The notes under the pieces were generated by a model. The model was not told the origin of the DNA and made no database searches. It worked only from the letters and a program-made list of their open reading frames with translations. The translations under genes and the position numbers were made by a program. Below are positions 1 to 6,299 of a DNA stretch of 24,495 bases, piece after piece. Origin of the DNA: an uncultured Methanofollis sp. (GTDB lineage Archaea > Halobacteriota > Methanomicrobia > Methanomicrobiales > Methanofollaceae); contig NZ_CALFSA010000060.1 of assembly GCF_937919355.1 (NCBI RefSeq), positions 1 to 24,495 of the forward strand, written 5' to 3'. Numbering within the stretch: position 1 is the first letter of the stretch; each line of letters begins with the position of its first letter.

Positions 1-275
1 GGGTGGCGAGCGCCAGTGAACTGGAGAATATAAGACGTCAAAGATCCCCTGAGAGGGAATATGCAGGGCATTTTTCCGTGCATCCTTCCCTTGAAGCAGA
101 GGGGTATCTCTCGAATACGATCTGAGGCTTCAGAGTCAGGATAGCAGAGTCCTGCTGTGAAAAATGCGTCCCGGGGAATGGATGCCGCCCGTCGCCCATG
201 ATAGGCGCGGGCGGGAGGTGGGCCTGAGTGGGGGAGGGTTTCTCCCGGGTATATGGCCTGTGTGGGATACTTTTC
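1..275. other. Left-edge stretch without a confident gene
   Basis: I see no recognisable gene here. One plus-strand frame is open from the window edge to a stop near 122, but its third-position composition is unlike the G+C-rich genes nearby and its translation is not recognisable. Two inverted repeats are visible: CAGGA...TCCTG near 138-153, and a stronger stem at 187-196 pairing with 204-212 (GCCCGTCGCC with GGCGCGGGC, one bulged base). The second lies downstream of the small minus-strand gene that ends at 276 and could serve its transcript end. Confidence 0.5.
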
Positions 276-515
276 TTATCTGGCCGGGACAGGGGTGCCG
301 ACCACGGAACGGATCTGCTCGCGCAGGATCGGGTGGATCATGGGTGCGCTGGCGAGGTCTTCAAGGGCCCTGAAGGCTTCGGTGTTTCCGCTCCGTGCCA
401 TCTCGGTGAGGAGATCGACGGCGCTGCGCTGGATCTCGTTCACCATAGGTTCGTTACCGTCCTTGACGGAGAGATAGAGGTAAAGGACGGTTTCGTCGTC
501 ATAACGGTGCATCAT
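276..515 (-). CDS. Small hypothetical protein, helical
   Basis: A protein of about 79 residues that I do not recognise. It opens with a short strand-like segment (DETVLYLYLSV), followed by a mostly helical body (EIQRSAVDLLTEMARSG, EAFRALEDLA, HPILREQIRSVV) that resembles a pair of HEAT-like helices. It has no signal peptide or membrane segment. The frame could open at GTG 521, ATG 515 or ATG 512. A GGTGAT motif sits immediately upstream, and a TATA-like stretch at about 544-552 would place transcription start near 520, which argues against the GTG. The gene stands alone on its strand. Coding potential is supported by frame length and composition only. Confidence 0.5.
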   Translation of the reverse strand: MMHRYDDETVLYLYLSVKDGNEPMVNEIQRSAVDLLTEMARSGNTEAFRALEDLASAPMIHPILREQIRSVVGTPVPAR

Positions 516-540
516 AATCACCAGGGATCTGTCAACGTCA

Positions 541-556
541 CGGCATATATATTCTG
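541..556 (-). promoter_or_regulatory. Putative TATA promoter of the small minus-strand gene
   Basis: Read on the minus strand this is GAATATATATGCCG. The A+T-only core lies about 25-30 bases upstream of the 515/512 start codons, the distance expected for an archaeal promoter with a nearly leaderless transcript. This is inference from spacing and composition. Confidence 0.35.
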
Positions 557-767
557 CTGTAGTTAATCATTAAAATTGAACTCGGCCCGACCGCAATCCC
601 TATATCTAATCATAAAAAATAATTAAGGACACTGCAACATGGTATGCCTCGCCCTCCTCCGTCCTTTTCGAGAATGCAGGAGAGGGACGTGAGGGGAGGT
701 ATCCTGGAATAAGCCGTCTATGCCGGGCGCATCAGATGCTGGTGACCCGGCGGCGGAGAGGCCAATA

Positions 768-1694
768 ATGGACTTTATTACCATCTTCAACCAGATTGTC
801 ATACTATTCCTCCTTATCCTGACCGGATATGCGGCCAGGAAGATGGGAGTCTTCGATGACCAGACCACGACCGGAGCATGCAGTTTCCTTGTCAGGGTCG
901 CCCTCCCCGCCCTGATCGTATCATCAATGATGGTGCCCTTCAGTGCCGACCTCCTCTCGGCCTGCGAGGAGATGCTCCTGATCTCGGTGGTCTTTTATGC
1001 GATCTCCCTGGTCGTTGCCTGGTACCTCCCCAGACTGCTCGGGTCTTCTGATGAAGAGAGGGGGATCTATGGTTTTCTCCTGATGTTCTCGAACACGGCA
1101 TTCATGGGTTTCCCTGTCATCGATGCCATCTTCGGGAAAGATGCGCTCTTTTACACGGCGATATTCAACCTCCCATTCAACCTGCTGGTCTTCTCTGTAG
1201 GGATACTCATGCTCACCCGGCACAGGAGCGGTGTCGATGCCCGGTTTAATCCGCTGATACTCATGAACCCCGGGATCATTGCCGTCTTTGTCGGCTTCAT
1301 CTTCTTCCTCCTCTCGGTGAGACTGCCGGTGCCGGTTGAAGGAGCGATCGCGGCCGTCGGGTCGTTGACGACTCCTCTCTCGATGATCGTCATCGGTGCG
1401 ATGCTCGCGAGGATTGCGCCGTCCGAGATCTTTGCCGGGTGGCGGATCTATGTGGTCACGGCGGCACGCCTCCTCCTCCTCCCCCTCATCGTCTGGGCGG
1501 TGCTCTCGCCCTTCATCTCCGACCCCTATCTGCTCGGGGTGCCAGTGATCATGGCGGCGATGCCGGCGGCCGCGAACGCGGCCATCCTTGCCGAGGAGTA
1601 CGAGGCGGACACGCGTCTTGCGTCACAGGGGGTCTTTATCTCGACTCTCTTCTGTACGCTGACCATTCCCTGCATCGCCGTGCTGGTTGCCTGA
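768..1694 (+). CDS. AEC-family (auxin efflux carrier / malate permease-like) transporter
   Basis: A membrane transporter of 308 residues, the usual length of the family. It is almost wholly hydrophobic and shows the two-halves layout of AEC proteins. The first half has segments IFNQIVILFLLILTGY, FLVRVALPALIVSSMM and FLLMFSNTAFMGFPVI, including the conserved asparagine-containing SNTAFMGFPV motif. A charged loop around RHRSGVDARFN precedes a second half with LTTPLSMIVIGAMLA and VIMAAMPAAANAAILAEEY. Family members export or exchange organic anions or amino acid derivatives; the substrate cannot be read here. I chose ATG 768 over the upstream in-frame ATG 720 because GGAGAGG sits just before it and the protein then begins at the first membrane helix. 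Its 3' end overlaps the convergent ywbE-like gene. Confidence 0.85.
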   Translation: MDFITIFNQIVILFLLILTGYAARKMGVFDDQTTTGACSFLVRVALPALIVSSMMVPFSADLLSACEEMLLISVVFYAISLVVAWYLPRLLGSSDEERGIYGFLLMFSNTAFMGFPVIDAIFGKDALFYTAIFNLPFNLLVFSVGILMLTRHRSGVDARFNPLILMNPGIIAVFVGFIFFLLSVRLPVPVEGAIAAVGSLTTPLSMIVIGAMLARIAPSEIFAGWRIYVVTAARLLLLPLIVWAVLSPFISDPYLLGVPVIMAAMPAAANAAILAEEYEADTRLASQGVFISTLFCTLTIPCIAVLVA

Positions 1695-1892
1695 GGGTCC
1701 GGCGATAATCTCCTGGACCCTTCCCACCTTCCCGTCTTTCAGTCTCACCTTGATGCCGTGCGGGTGGTAGGACGAGTTGGTCAGGATCTCCGCAACGACG
1801 CCGCGGGTTCTCTTTCCTGTCCTCTGGTCAGCTTTGAGGACGATATCGACGAGAATGCCCGGGTGTATATCTTTTCTGTGTTGTCCGTTCAT
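1623..1892 (-). CDS. YwbE-like (DUF2196) small protein with C-terminal extension
   Basis: An 89-residue protein. Residues 1-63 match the YwbE/DUF2196 pattern I know (MNGQxRxDIxPG, VxIVLKxDQRTGKxTRG, DILTNSxxHPHGIKVRLxDGxVGRVQEI); the family's function is unknown. Compact homologues normally end soon after the VGRVQEI motif. Here about 25 hydrophilic residues follow (AGPSGNQHGDAGNGQRTEESRDK), encoded mostly in the 72 bases that overlap the 3' end of the convergent transporter gene. The extension is probably a read-on into the neighbour rather than a domain. The gene is divergent from the hypothetical gene starting at 1963, with about 70 bases between them. Confidence 0.8.
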   Translation of the reverse strand: MNGQHRKDIHPGILVDIVLKADQRTGKRTRGVVAEILTNSSYHPHGIKVRLKDGKVGRVQEIIAGPSGNQHGDAGNGQRTEESRDKDPL

Positions 1893-1962
1893 GGGGTACT
1901 CAGGTTCATTGAATAACGCTTTTAATGTTGTCAGGGGAATAGGTACTGAGAGTGGATTTATA

Positions 1963-2379
1963 ATGGGTGCATGTAAAGAGGCTATTTACAATACCATTGA
2001 GCGCGACCTCAAAAAAGTGTACAGGGCTGAAGAAGGCTGGCGCCTTGAACAGGGCAACGGCGACGACTCCCCTGCATACGTCCTGGTCAGGAGGCGTCCC
2101 GGCAAAATGGAGCGCATCCTGGTGAATGTCAGGATGGCTGCCTCGGTCGGGGCCGCTGATTTCGAGTATGTAAAGGCAATGGCGGCACGCAGTGCGGCGC
2201 AGGGTCTGCCGGTGAGCAGGAATCTTCTGGTCGTCCCGCAGAATGTTGCCGTCCCCGCGGACACAGCGGATGTCGACCTCTTCTATCTCAACACCTATGC
2301 CGTCAGGAACGGTGCGGTGATCTGGTCGAGGAGCAACCTCTGGACTGCGGAGGGTAAACCCGTCCTCGAAAAAGCGTGA
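1963..2379 (+). CDS. Hypothetical soluble protein (138 aa)
   Basis: I do not recognise this protein. It has an N-terminal helix (AIYNTIERDLKKVYRAEEGW), then alternating strands and helices: AYVLVRRR, RILVNVRMAA, a long helix around DFEYVKAMAARSAAQ, then RNLLVVPQNVAV, DVDLFYLNTYAV and AVIWSRSN. It has no signal or membrane segment. The order could fit a small alpha/beta nuclease-like fold, but I see no catalytic motif I would defend. I chose ATG 1963 because residues encoded upstream are low in coding character and overlap the divergent ywbE-like gene. A weak TATA-like CTTTTAATG lies near 1918-1926. Confidence 0.7.
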   Translation: MGACKEAIYNTIERDLKKVYRAEEGWRLEQGNGDDSPAYVLVRRRPGKMERILVNVRMAASVGAADFEYVKAMAARSAAQGLPVSRNLLVVPQNVAVPADTADVDLFYLNTYAVRNGAVIWSRSNLWTAEGKPVLEKA

Positions 2380-2460
2380 TCAAAACAAAATTCTTTTTTG
2401 GGAATTTTTGATCCCCCTAAAAAAGGGGGAGTTTCAGTGCCAGAAACTGAAGCCTGAAGT
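2380..2460 (+). terminator. Putative transcription terminator region
   Basis: Just downstream of the stop at 2379 are T-rich runs (TTCTTTTTTGG and AATTTTTG), then an inverted repeat CCCCCT-AAAA-AGGGGG, then a second stem AGTTTC...GAAACT. U-rich tracts are the usual archaeal termination signal. The region also lies at the 3' end of the convergent F390 synthetase gene and could serve both. Confidence 0.45.
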
Positions 2461-2565
2461 TGATGCTACCCTGATGGTGCGCCTCACACTCCGGCATGTA
2501 TCCCCTCGTCGCCCGCATTATTAAATCTATCTGTTTAACTTTGCGATTAAGTCAATGTGTTCGTT

Positions 2566-3915
2566 TCACCGCCTGTCCACGAGTCTCTTCGGCCGTCCTT
2601 TCACCGCCGCAAGTTCCAGGCCGCCGGGAGGCGTGAAGTTGAAGATGACCCTGAACTTTCCTTCCTCGTGGGCCCCCCGCAGGTCGGGCATCCCCGCGAA
2701 GAGTGCAGCGATGAAAGCCCGTTCTATTCCTTTCCTGTCCGCGTGGGCCGGGTCGTCGCACTCCATGCTCACCCGGAGGACCGTCTCGTCCTCGTCGCCG
2801 TACACAAAGGCCTCATATTCCCCGGTGATGCTGTCCAGGTTCTCTGGCTGGAAGACGGCGCGCTCGATCTCGATCCTGTTGAGCGCGCAGCCCTGGATGA
2901 CCACAGTCTCGGCCTCGCGCCAGGGGGGGAGGACCTTCAGGTGCGTCCTGCCGCAGGCGCACCTCCCCCTGGTTACCACCCTGCTCCAGTCTTCGGTGTC
3001 GTAGTTGAGGAGGAGTGTGCCGGCCTTCCCGCCGGGAGGGAGGAGTGTGGTCAGGACGAGTCGCCCGTCCTCCCCGTCCTTCACGAACCGGCCCAGTGAC
3101 GGGTCGTAGAGGTCGACGTGGACGAGGTCTTCGGGACAGTGAAGGCCCTGCTTCACACTGCACTCGCCGCACATTGTCCCCTCGGTCGAGCCATAGGTGT
3201 TGTAGGCCTCACAGCCCCAGACCCTCTCCAGATGGTTGCGCGACTCCTCTGCAAAGCCCTCCCCGCCGACGATGAGGCGGCGCACCCCTGACTCTGCCGG
3301 GTCGATCCCCTCTGCTTTCAGTCTCCGGGCGAGCCTCAGGAGTTTGAAGACGCTCCCGACGATGACCGTCGGGTGGTAGTGCCTGATCACCCTGACCGGG
3401 AAGGTGCACTTCCCCTCCGGGATGACGGAGAGGCCCATCAGGTGTGCGGCGAGGGTCATGGTGTTCGCGCCGACGTTCATGCCATAGGAGGCGCAGACGA
3501 CGAGGCGGTCGCCGGGGACAAGCCCCTCCATCATGAAGGCGCGGGCGTACTTCTCGGCGTAGCGTTCCCAGTCCTCCCAGGTGAGAAAGAAGGACTTTGG
3601 GATGCCGCTTGTGCCGGTCGTCTCGTGGATGGTGAAGACGTCCTTATTCGCGACGGAGAGGAAGGCGAAGTCGTCGGTGTTCGGCGGCTGGTTCTCCCTG
3701 ATGGTGTTGCCCCCGACGATCGGGAGTTCGAGGAGGTCTTCGTGGCAGGTGACGGACGCCGGGTCTATCCTGTGTTCGGCAAACCATCTCCTGTAGAAGG
3801 GCGAGTGTTCGGCGGCGTAGCGCACGGTGTACCTCACCCGCTCGTCGACGAGGGCGTCGAGGTCACCGCGCTCCATCGTCTCGACATTCTCGTCCCAGTA
3901 CAAATCCCAGGCCAT
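2566..3915 (-). CDS. Coenzyme F390 synthetase-like / phenylacetate-CoA ligase-like adenylating enzyme
   Basis: A 449-residue adenylate-forming enzyme of the PaaK/FtsA type. The ATP-binding loop TTGTSGIPKS is at residues 99-108, the YGSTEG motif at 241-246, and the adenine/ribose-contacting YDTED at 305-309. Coenzyme F390 synthetases of methanogens adenylylate the deazaflavin F420 with ATP, which marks oxidative or hydrogen-limited stress; related archaeal proteins may act on aryl acids instead. A cysteine set (C249, C252, C260, C319, C321, as CGEC, HC and CACG) could form a metal site. There is no Shine-Dalgarno before ATG 3915, but a TATA-like AAATATAAT at about 3941-3950 lies roughly 30 bases upstream, so the mRNA may be leaderless. 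The family is clear; the substrate is inference. Confidence 0.75.
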   Translation of the reverse strand: MAWDLYWDENVETMERGDLDALVDERVRYTVRYAAEHSPFYRRWFAEHRIDPASVTCHEDLLELPIVGGNTIRENQPPNTDDFAFLSVANKDVFTIHETTGTSGIPKSFFLTWEDWERYAEKYARAFMMEGLVPGDRLVVCASYGMNVGANTMTLAAHLMGLSVIPEGKCTFPVRVIRHYHPTVIVGSVFKLLRLARRLKAEGIDPAESGVRRLIVGGEGFAEESRNHLERVWGCEAYNTYGSTEGTMCGECSVKQGLHCPEDLVHVDLYDPSLGRFVKDGEDGRLVLTTLLPPGGKAGTLLLNYDTEDWSRVVTRGRCACGRTHLKVLPPWREAETVVIQGCALNRIEIERAVFQPENLDSITGEYEAFVYGDEDETVLRVSMECDDPAHADRKGIERAFIAALFAGMPDLRGAHEEGKFRVIFNFTPPGGLELAAVKGRPKRLVDRR

Positions 3916-3937
3916 GTGCTGGTGGAGGTGTGGAGGG

Positions 3938-3956
3938 ATTATATTTGTTCGGTTAT
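3938..3956 (-). promoter_or_regulatory. Putative TATA promoter, possibly leaderless transcript
   Basis: The minus strand reads GAACAAATATAATCCC here. The TATA-like core lies about 27-35 bases upstream of ATG 3915, and no purine-rich ribosome binding site separates them. Together these suggest a leaderless mRNA. Inference only. Confidence 0.4.
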
Positions 3957-3984
3957 GGAAGTTCTCTTTTTGGGGTGCCTTTGT

Positions 3985-4077
3985 GCCGGGGGACTACTTC
4001 GAAGGTCTTCGACCTTCTCGAACTCTCTGACGCTCGTTCCTCGAAGACTTCGACCTTCTTGACTCCCTCCGGTCGTC
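3985..4077. repeat. Hairpin-rich modular intergenic element, copy A
   Basis: The element begins with GCCGGGGGACTAC (3985-3997), continues with a hairpin GAAGGTC-TTC-GACCTTC, then the module CTCGAACTCTCTGACGCTCG (4017-4036), then CTCGAAGACTT...GACTCCCTCCGGTCGTC (4040-4077). The same head and both modules recur at 8830-8969 with the two modules in the opposite order. It lies between the 5' end of the F390 synthetase-like gene and the 3' end of the NUDIX gene. I do not know this element from any named family. Confidence 0.75.
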
Positions 4078-4179
4078 CCCGCTCAGGATAGGGACAGGAT
4101 GGCAATCTCCCTTCTCTGGATATCCTGTTCGATCTTCCCGGGGCATGCTCTCAATTCATGCCACATTATACACAGCAAT

Positions 4180-4539
4180 TCATTCCTTCATCTGAAGGTA
4201 TCTGTCGATGATTGTCCGGGTGTTCCTGGAGATATTGATGTGACTGCCTGGCCGGTACCATGCAATCTTTTTGATCTCATTGCATGGCCTCGGCGTTCCT
4301 TTCACCGTCATCACGAAGACTTTTGCTTTGAGATGGGTGAAGAGATATCTGACTTCGATGGGATAGAGTCCTGTTTCCTCCTTTAACTCCCTGATCGCCG
4401 CTATGATCTGGAGTTCTTTTTCTCTTGCGCCCCCGCCGGGGAGGAGATAGACTCCTCCGTTACCATGAGTAACAACAAGAATCCCTCTTTGACTCTCGAT
4501 GATTGCTGTCCCTCTCCGCCTGTCGTGTGCGCCTGCCAT
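4180..4539 (-). CDS. NUDIX hydrolase
   Basis: A 119-residue protein with a complete Nudix box at residues 36-57: G36-x5-E42-x7-R50-E51-L-x-E54-E55-x-G57-L, within GGGAREKE and RELKEETGL. Family members hydrolyse nucleoside diphosphates linked to another moiety, with a divalent metal held by the box glutamates; the substrate is not readable. The N-terminal strand GTAIIESQRGILVVTHGNGGVYLLPGG and the downstream strands YLFTHLKAKVFVMTVKG and IKKIAWYRP fit the fold. At 119 residues it is a short, single-domain member. It is divergent from trpF with about 46 bases between start codons, and no clear Shine-Dalgarno precedes ATG 4539. Confidence 0.88.
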   Translation of the reverse strand: MAGAHDRRRGTAIIESQRGILVVTHGNGGVYLLPGGGAREKELQIIAAIRELKEETGLYPIEVRYLFTHLKAKVFVMTVKGTPRPCNEIKKIAWYRPGSHINISRNTRTIIDRYLQMKE

Positions 4540-4585
4540 CGACGAAGGATTATGGGCTCATCGATTCAAAGAGGTTGTGATAGCG

Positions 4586-5212
4586 ATGTATGACCTGATG
4601 CGGAGTCACTCCTACGTGAGAGTGAAGATCTGCGGTGTGACGCGCGTGGAGGACGCTGTCGTGGCCGAGGAGGCAGGTGCCGACGCCGTCGGCGTGGTGA
4701 TGTACTCGGACTCGCCCCGCTCTATCTGCCCTGACGAGGCGGAAAAAATCTTCGCCGCCCTCGGTCCCTTTACGGCGCGGGTGGTGGTGACCCATACGAC
4801 CTCTCCGGACGACCTCGACCGCGTCATCGCCCTCCACCCGGCGGCCGTGCAGGTCTCGCACCTCCATGACGTTCCCCGTGCCGCCGGCGTGCAGGTGATC
4901 AGGGTGGTCGAAGGCGTCCCCCTCCCGCCCCACGCCGACGCCTATATCGTGGACAGGAGTTGCGGGACAGGTCGGCCCTTCGACCCGGCGGCGGTGCGGG
5001 CGGTCATGCGTGAGAGTCGGGTGCCGGTGGTCCTTGCAGGAGGTCTTGACCCCCGGAATGTCAGGGCCGCGGTGGAGGCGTTCCACCCCTATGCAGTGGA
5101 CGTCTGTTCGGGTGTGGAGAGGGTGCCGGGTGTGAAGGACCCGGCCCTGATCAGGGCATTTGTGGCAGCGGCACGCGGCTGCCCTTCAGGGGAAAACGGT
5201 AGACCTGCCTGA
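4586..5212 (+). CDS. trpF: Phosphoribosylanthranilate isomerase
   Basis: TrpF converts N-(5'-phosphoribosyl)anthranilate to the carboxyphenylamino-deoxyribulose phosphate in tryptophan synthesis. The 208-residue protein carries the family landmarks: VRVKICGVTR with the catalytic cysteine near the N-terminus, EAGADAVGVVMYSDSPRSI, AVQVSH, the AYIVDRSCGTGRPFD segment with the catalytic aspartate and phosphate-loop glycines, VPVVLAGGLDPRNV, and VDVCSGVERVPGVKD. I chose ATG 4586 because GAGGT at about 4571-4575 precedes it at a good distance; a second in-frame ATG lies at 4598. The ORF remains open upstream to 4499 over the NUDIX gene. It stands alone without other trp genes in view. Its last 62 bases overlap the convergent flavodoxin-PNPOx gene. 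Confidence 0.92.
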   Translation: MYDLMRSHSYVRVKICGVTRVEDAVVAEEAGADAVGVVMYSDSPRSICPDEAEKIFAALGPFTARVVVTHTTSPDDLDRVIALHPAAVQVSHLHDVPRAAGVQVIRVVEGVPLPPHADAYIVDRSCGTGRPFDPAAVRAVMRESRVPVVLAGGLDPRNVRAAVEAFHPYAVDVCSGVERVPGVKDPALIRAFVAAARGCPSGENGRPA

Positions 5213-6131
5213 TCGCGCACCCCTCTTTTTTGAATGCGGCGTTGAGGTACTCGGCCTTGATGGGCGTGATCCTGATGACGTTCATCTCGATCGTGAAGCC
5301 AGCAAGCCTCTCCATGTCGATGCCCCTGAGGAGGAGGGCCTCCCTGTGGCCGGGACTCTCGGGCCTGAGGATCTCGGCCCGGCCCGAGAGTTGGAGCCCC
5401 CTGATCTCCTCGGGTGAGGTGTCGTCATTGTAGATGGCAAGGGCGGTTGCCGGGTTCTGGATGAGGTGAGCGAACTTCTCCCCCCCTTCGCTGTAGATGT
5501 AGACCATGCCGTTGGCGTAGATATAGTCGATGGGCGTCGCCCGCACCCTATCGCCGTGCCCTGTCGCGAGGACGCCGGTGCGGTGGGAACGGAGAAAGGT
5601 CTCTATCCCGGTGAGGAGTTCGTCCTCGGGCACCCGGCCCTCCAGGCACTCGTTCTTCTCCCGCAGGGCGAGGGCGAAGGCGGCGACCGCCCTCATGCTC
5701 GTGAGATCCCGGTCTTCGAGGACGAAGTCGGTCTTCCTTGCATAGAGGGTGAGAGCGGTCCTGTCGTCCCTGTCGAGTTTTGCGGTATCAAGACGACCAC
5801 CGAAGGCGACGGCAGGCACGTCCTTCCCGAGATAGTCCTGCAACTCGGCGAGGTAGGACCGGCCTTTCGGGATGTTCAGGCAGGTGCAGAAGAGGGCGAC
5901 CGGTTTTTTCTTCAGCCATCTGGCATTGGTCTCGACAAAACGCCGGACCGACGGGGCGATGTTGCCGTTGTAGATGGGCGTGCCGATCACGAAGAGGTCG
6001 AAGGAGGTGAGGTCGTCCGTGAACTCCTCGGGCCTGCAGGTCCGTGCCGGTCCGAGGACAAGTGCGATCGCCCCTGCAATCTCCTCTGTCGTTCCATACT
6101 TGCTCTCGTAGATGACACAGGTCCGCTGCAT
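5151..6131 (-). CDS. Flavodoxin domain fused to PNPOx-type flavin-binding domain
   Basis: A 326-residue two-domain protein. Residues 1 to about 150 form a flavodoxin-like domain with the FMN phosphate loop ESKYGTTE (9-16), DLFVIGTPIYNGNI (45-58) and the PVALFCTCLN strand, like menaquinone-independent protoporphyrinogen oxidase-type flavodoxins. Residues about 172-326 form a pyridoxamine-phosphate-oxidase-like split barrel (GVLATGHGDRVRATPIDYIYANGMVYIYSEGGEKFAHLIQNPATALAIYND, written here as one continuous stretch in two pieces: GVLATGHGDRVRATPIDYIY and ANGMVYIYSEGGEK...). This domain often binds FMN or F420. The fusion suggests electron transfer between two flavins in the cytoplasm; partner and substrate are unknown. 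A TATA-like ATATTTAATA lies at about 6151-6162, upstream of ATG 6131. The 3' end overlaps trpF. Confidence 0.82.
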   Translation of the reverse strand: MQRTCVIYESKYGTTEEIAGAIALVLGPARTCRPEEFTDDLTSFDLFVIGTPIYNGNIAPSVRRFVETNARWLKKKPVALFCTCLNIPKGRSYLAELQDYLGKDVPAVAFGGRLDTAKLDRDDRTALTLYARKTDFVLEDRDLTSMRAVAAFALALREKNECLEGRVPEDELLTGIETFLRSHRTGVLATGHGDRVRATPIDYIYANGMVYIYSEGGEKFAHLIQNPATALAIYNDDTSPEEIRGLQLSGRAEILRPESPGHREALLLRGIDMERLAGFTIEMNVIRITPIKAEYLNAAFKKEGCAIRQVYRFPLKGSRVPLPQMP

Positions 6132-6247
6132 ATGCCCTTCTCTGGTTACATACTATTAAATATCTGGTGTTCATGGCCCGTGTGATGCATGCCACGTGCT
6201 ATCGCTCGTTGCTCTCGCGAGATCACGGAAGTGGCACCCCTTGGGGA

Positions 6248-6272
6248 TGAGAAATTCTCAAGAACGAAAAAA
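6248..6272 (-). terminator. Putative terminator after the DUF2207 gene
   Basis: On the minus strand, downstream of the stop at 6300, a run of six T (6267-6272) is followed by a perfect inverted repeat TGAGAA-T-TTCTCA (6248-6260). U-rich tracts terminate archaeal transcription; the palindrome's role is unclear. Confidence 0.35.
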
Positions 6273-6299
6273 GAGAGTGTAGCAGTCGGCGCAGGATTA

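Noticed and set aside
3..122. Open plus-strand frame from the window edge, possibly a gene's C-terminus
   Set aside because: Third-position composition is unlike neighbouring genes, the translation is not recognisable, and only 40 codons are visible.
639..692. Short ORF (17 codons) with AAGGA upstream in the leader of the AEC transporter
   Set aside because: Too short and no repeated regulatory codons or pairing structure to support a leader peptide; undecidable from sequence.
720..767. Upstream start for the AEC transporter
   Set aside because: The extra 16 residues are hydrophilic and unlike the family start, and the Shine-Dalgarno fits ATG 768.
3985..4077. CRISPR-like repeats in the hairpin element
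   Set aside because: Modules are not regularly spaced, spacers are themselves hairpins, and there are no cas genes.
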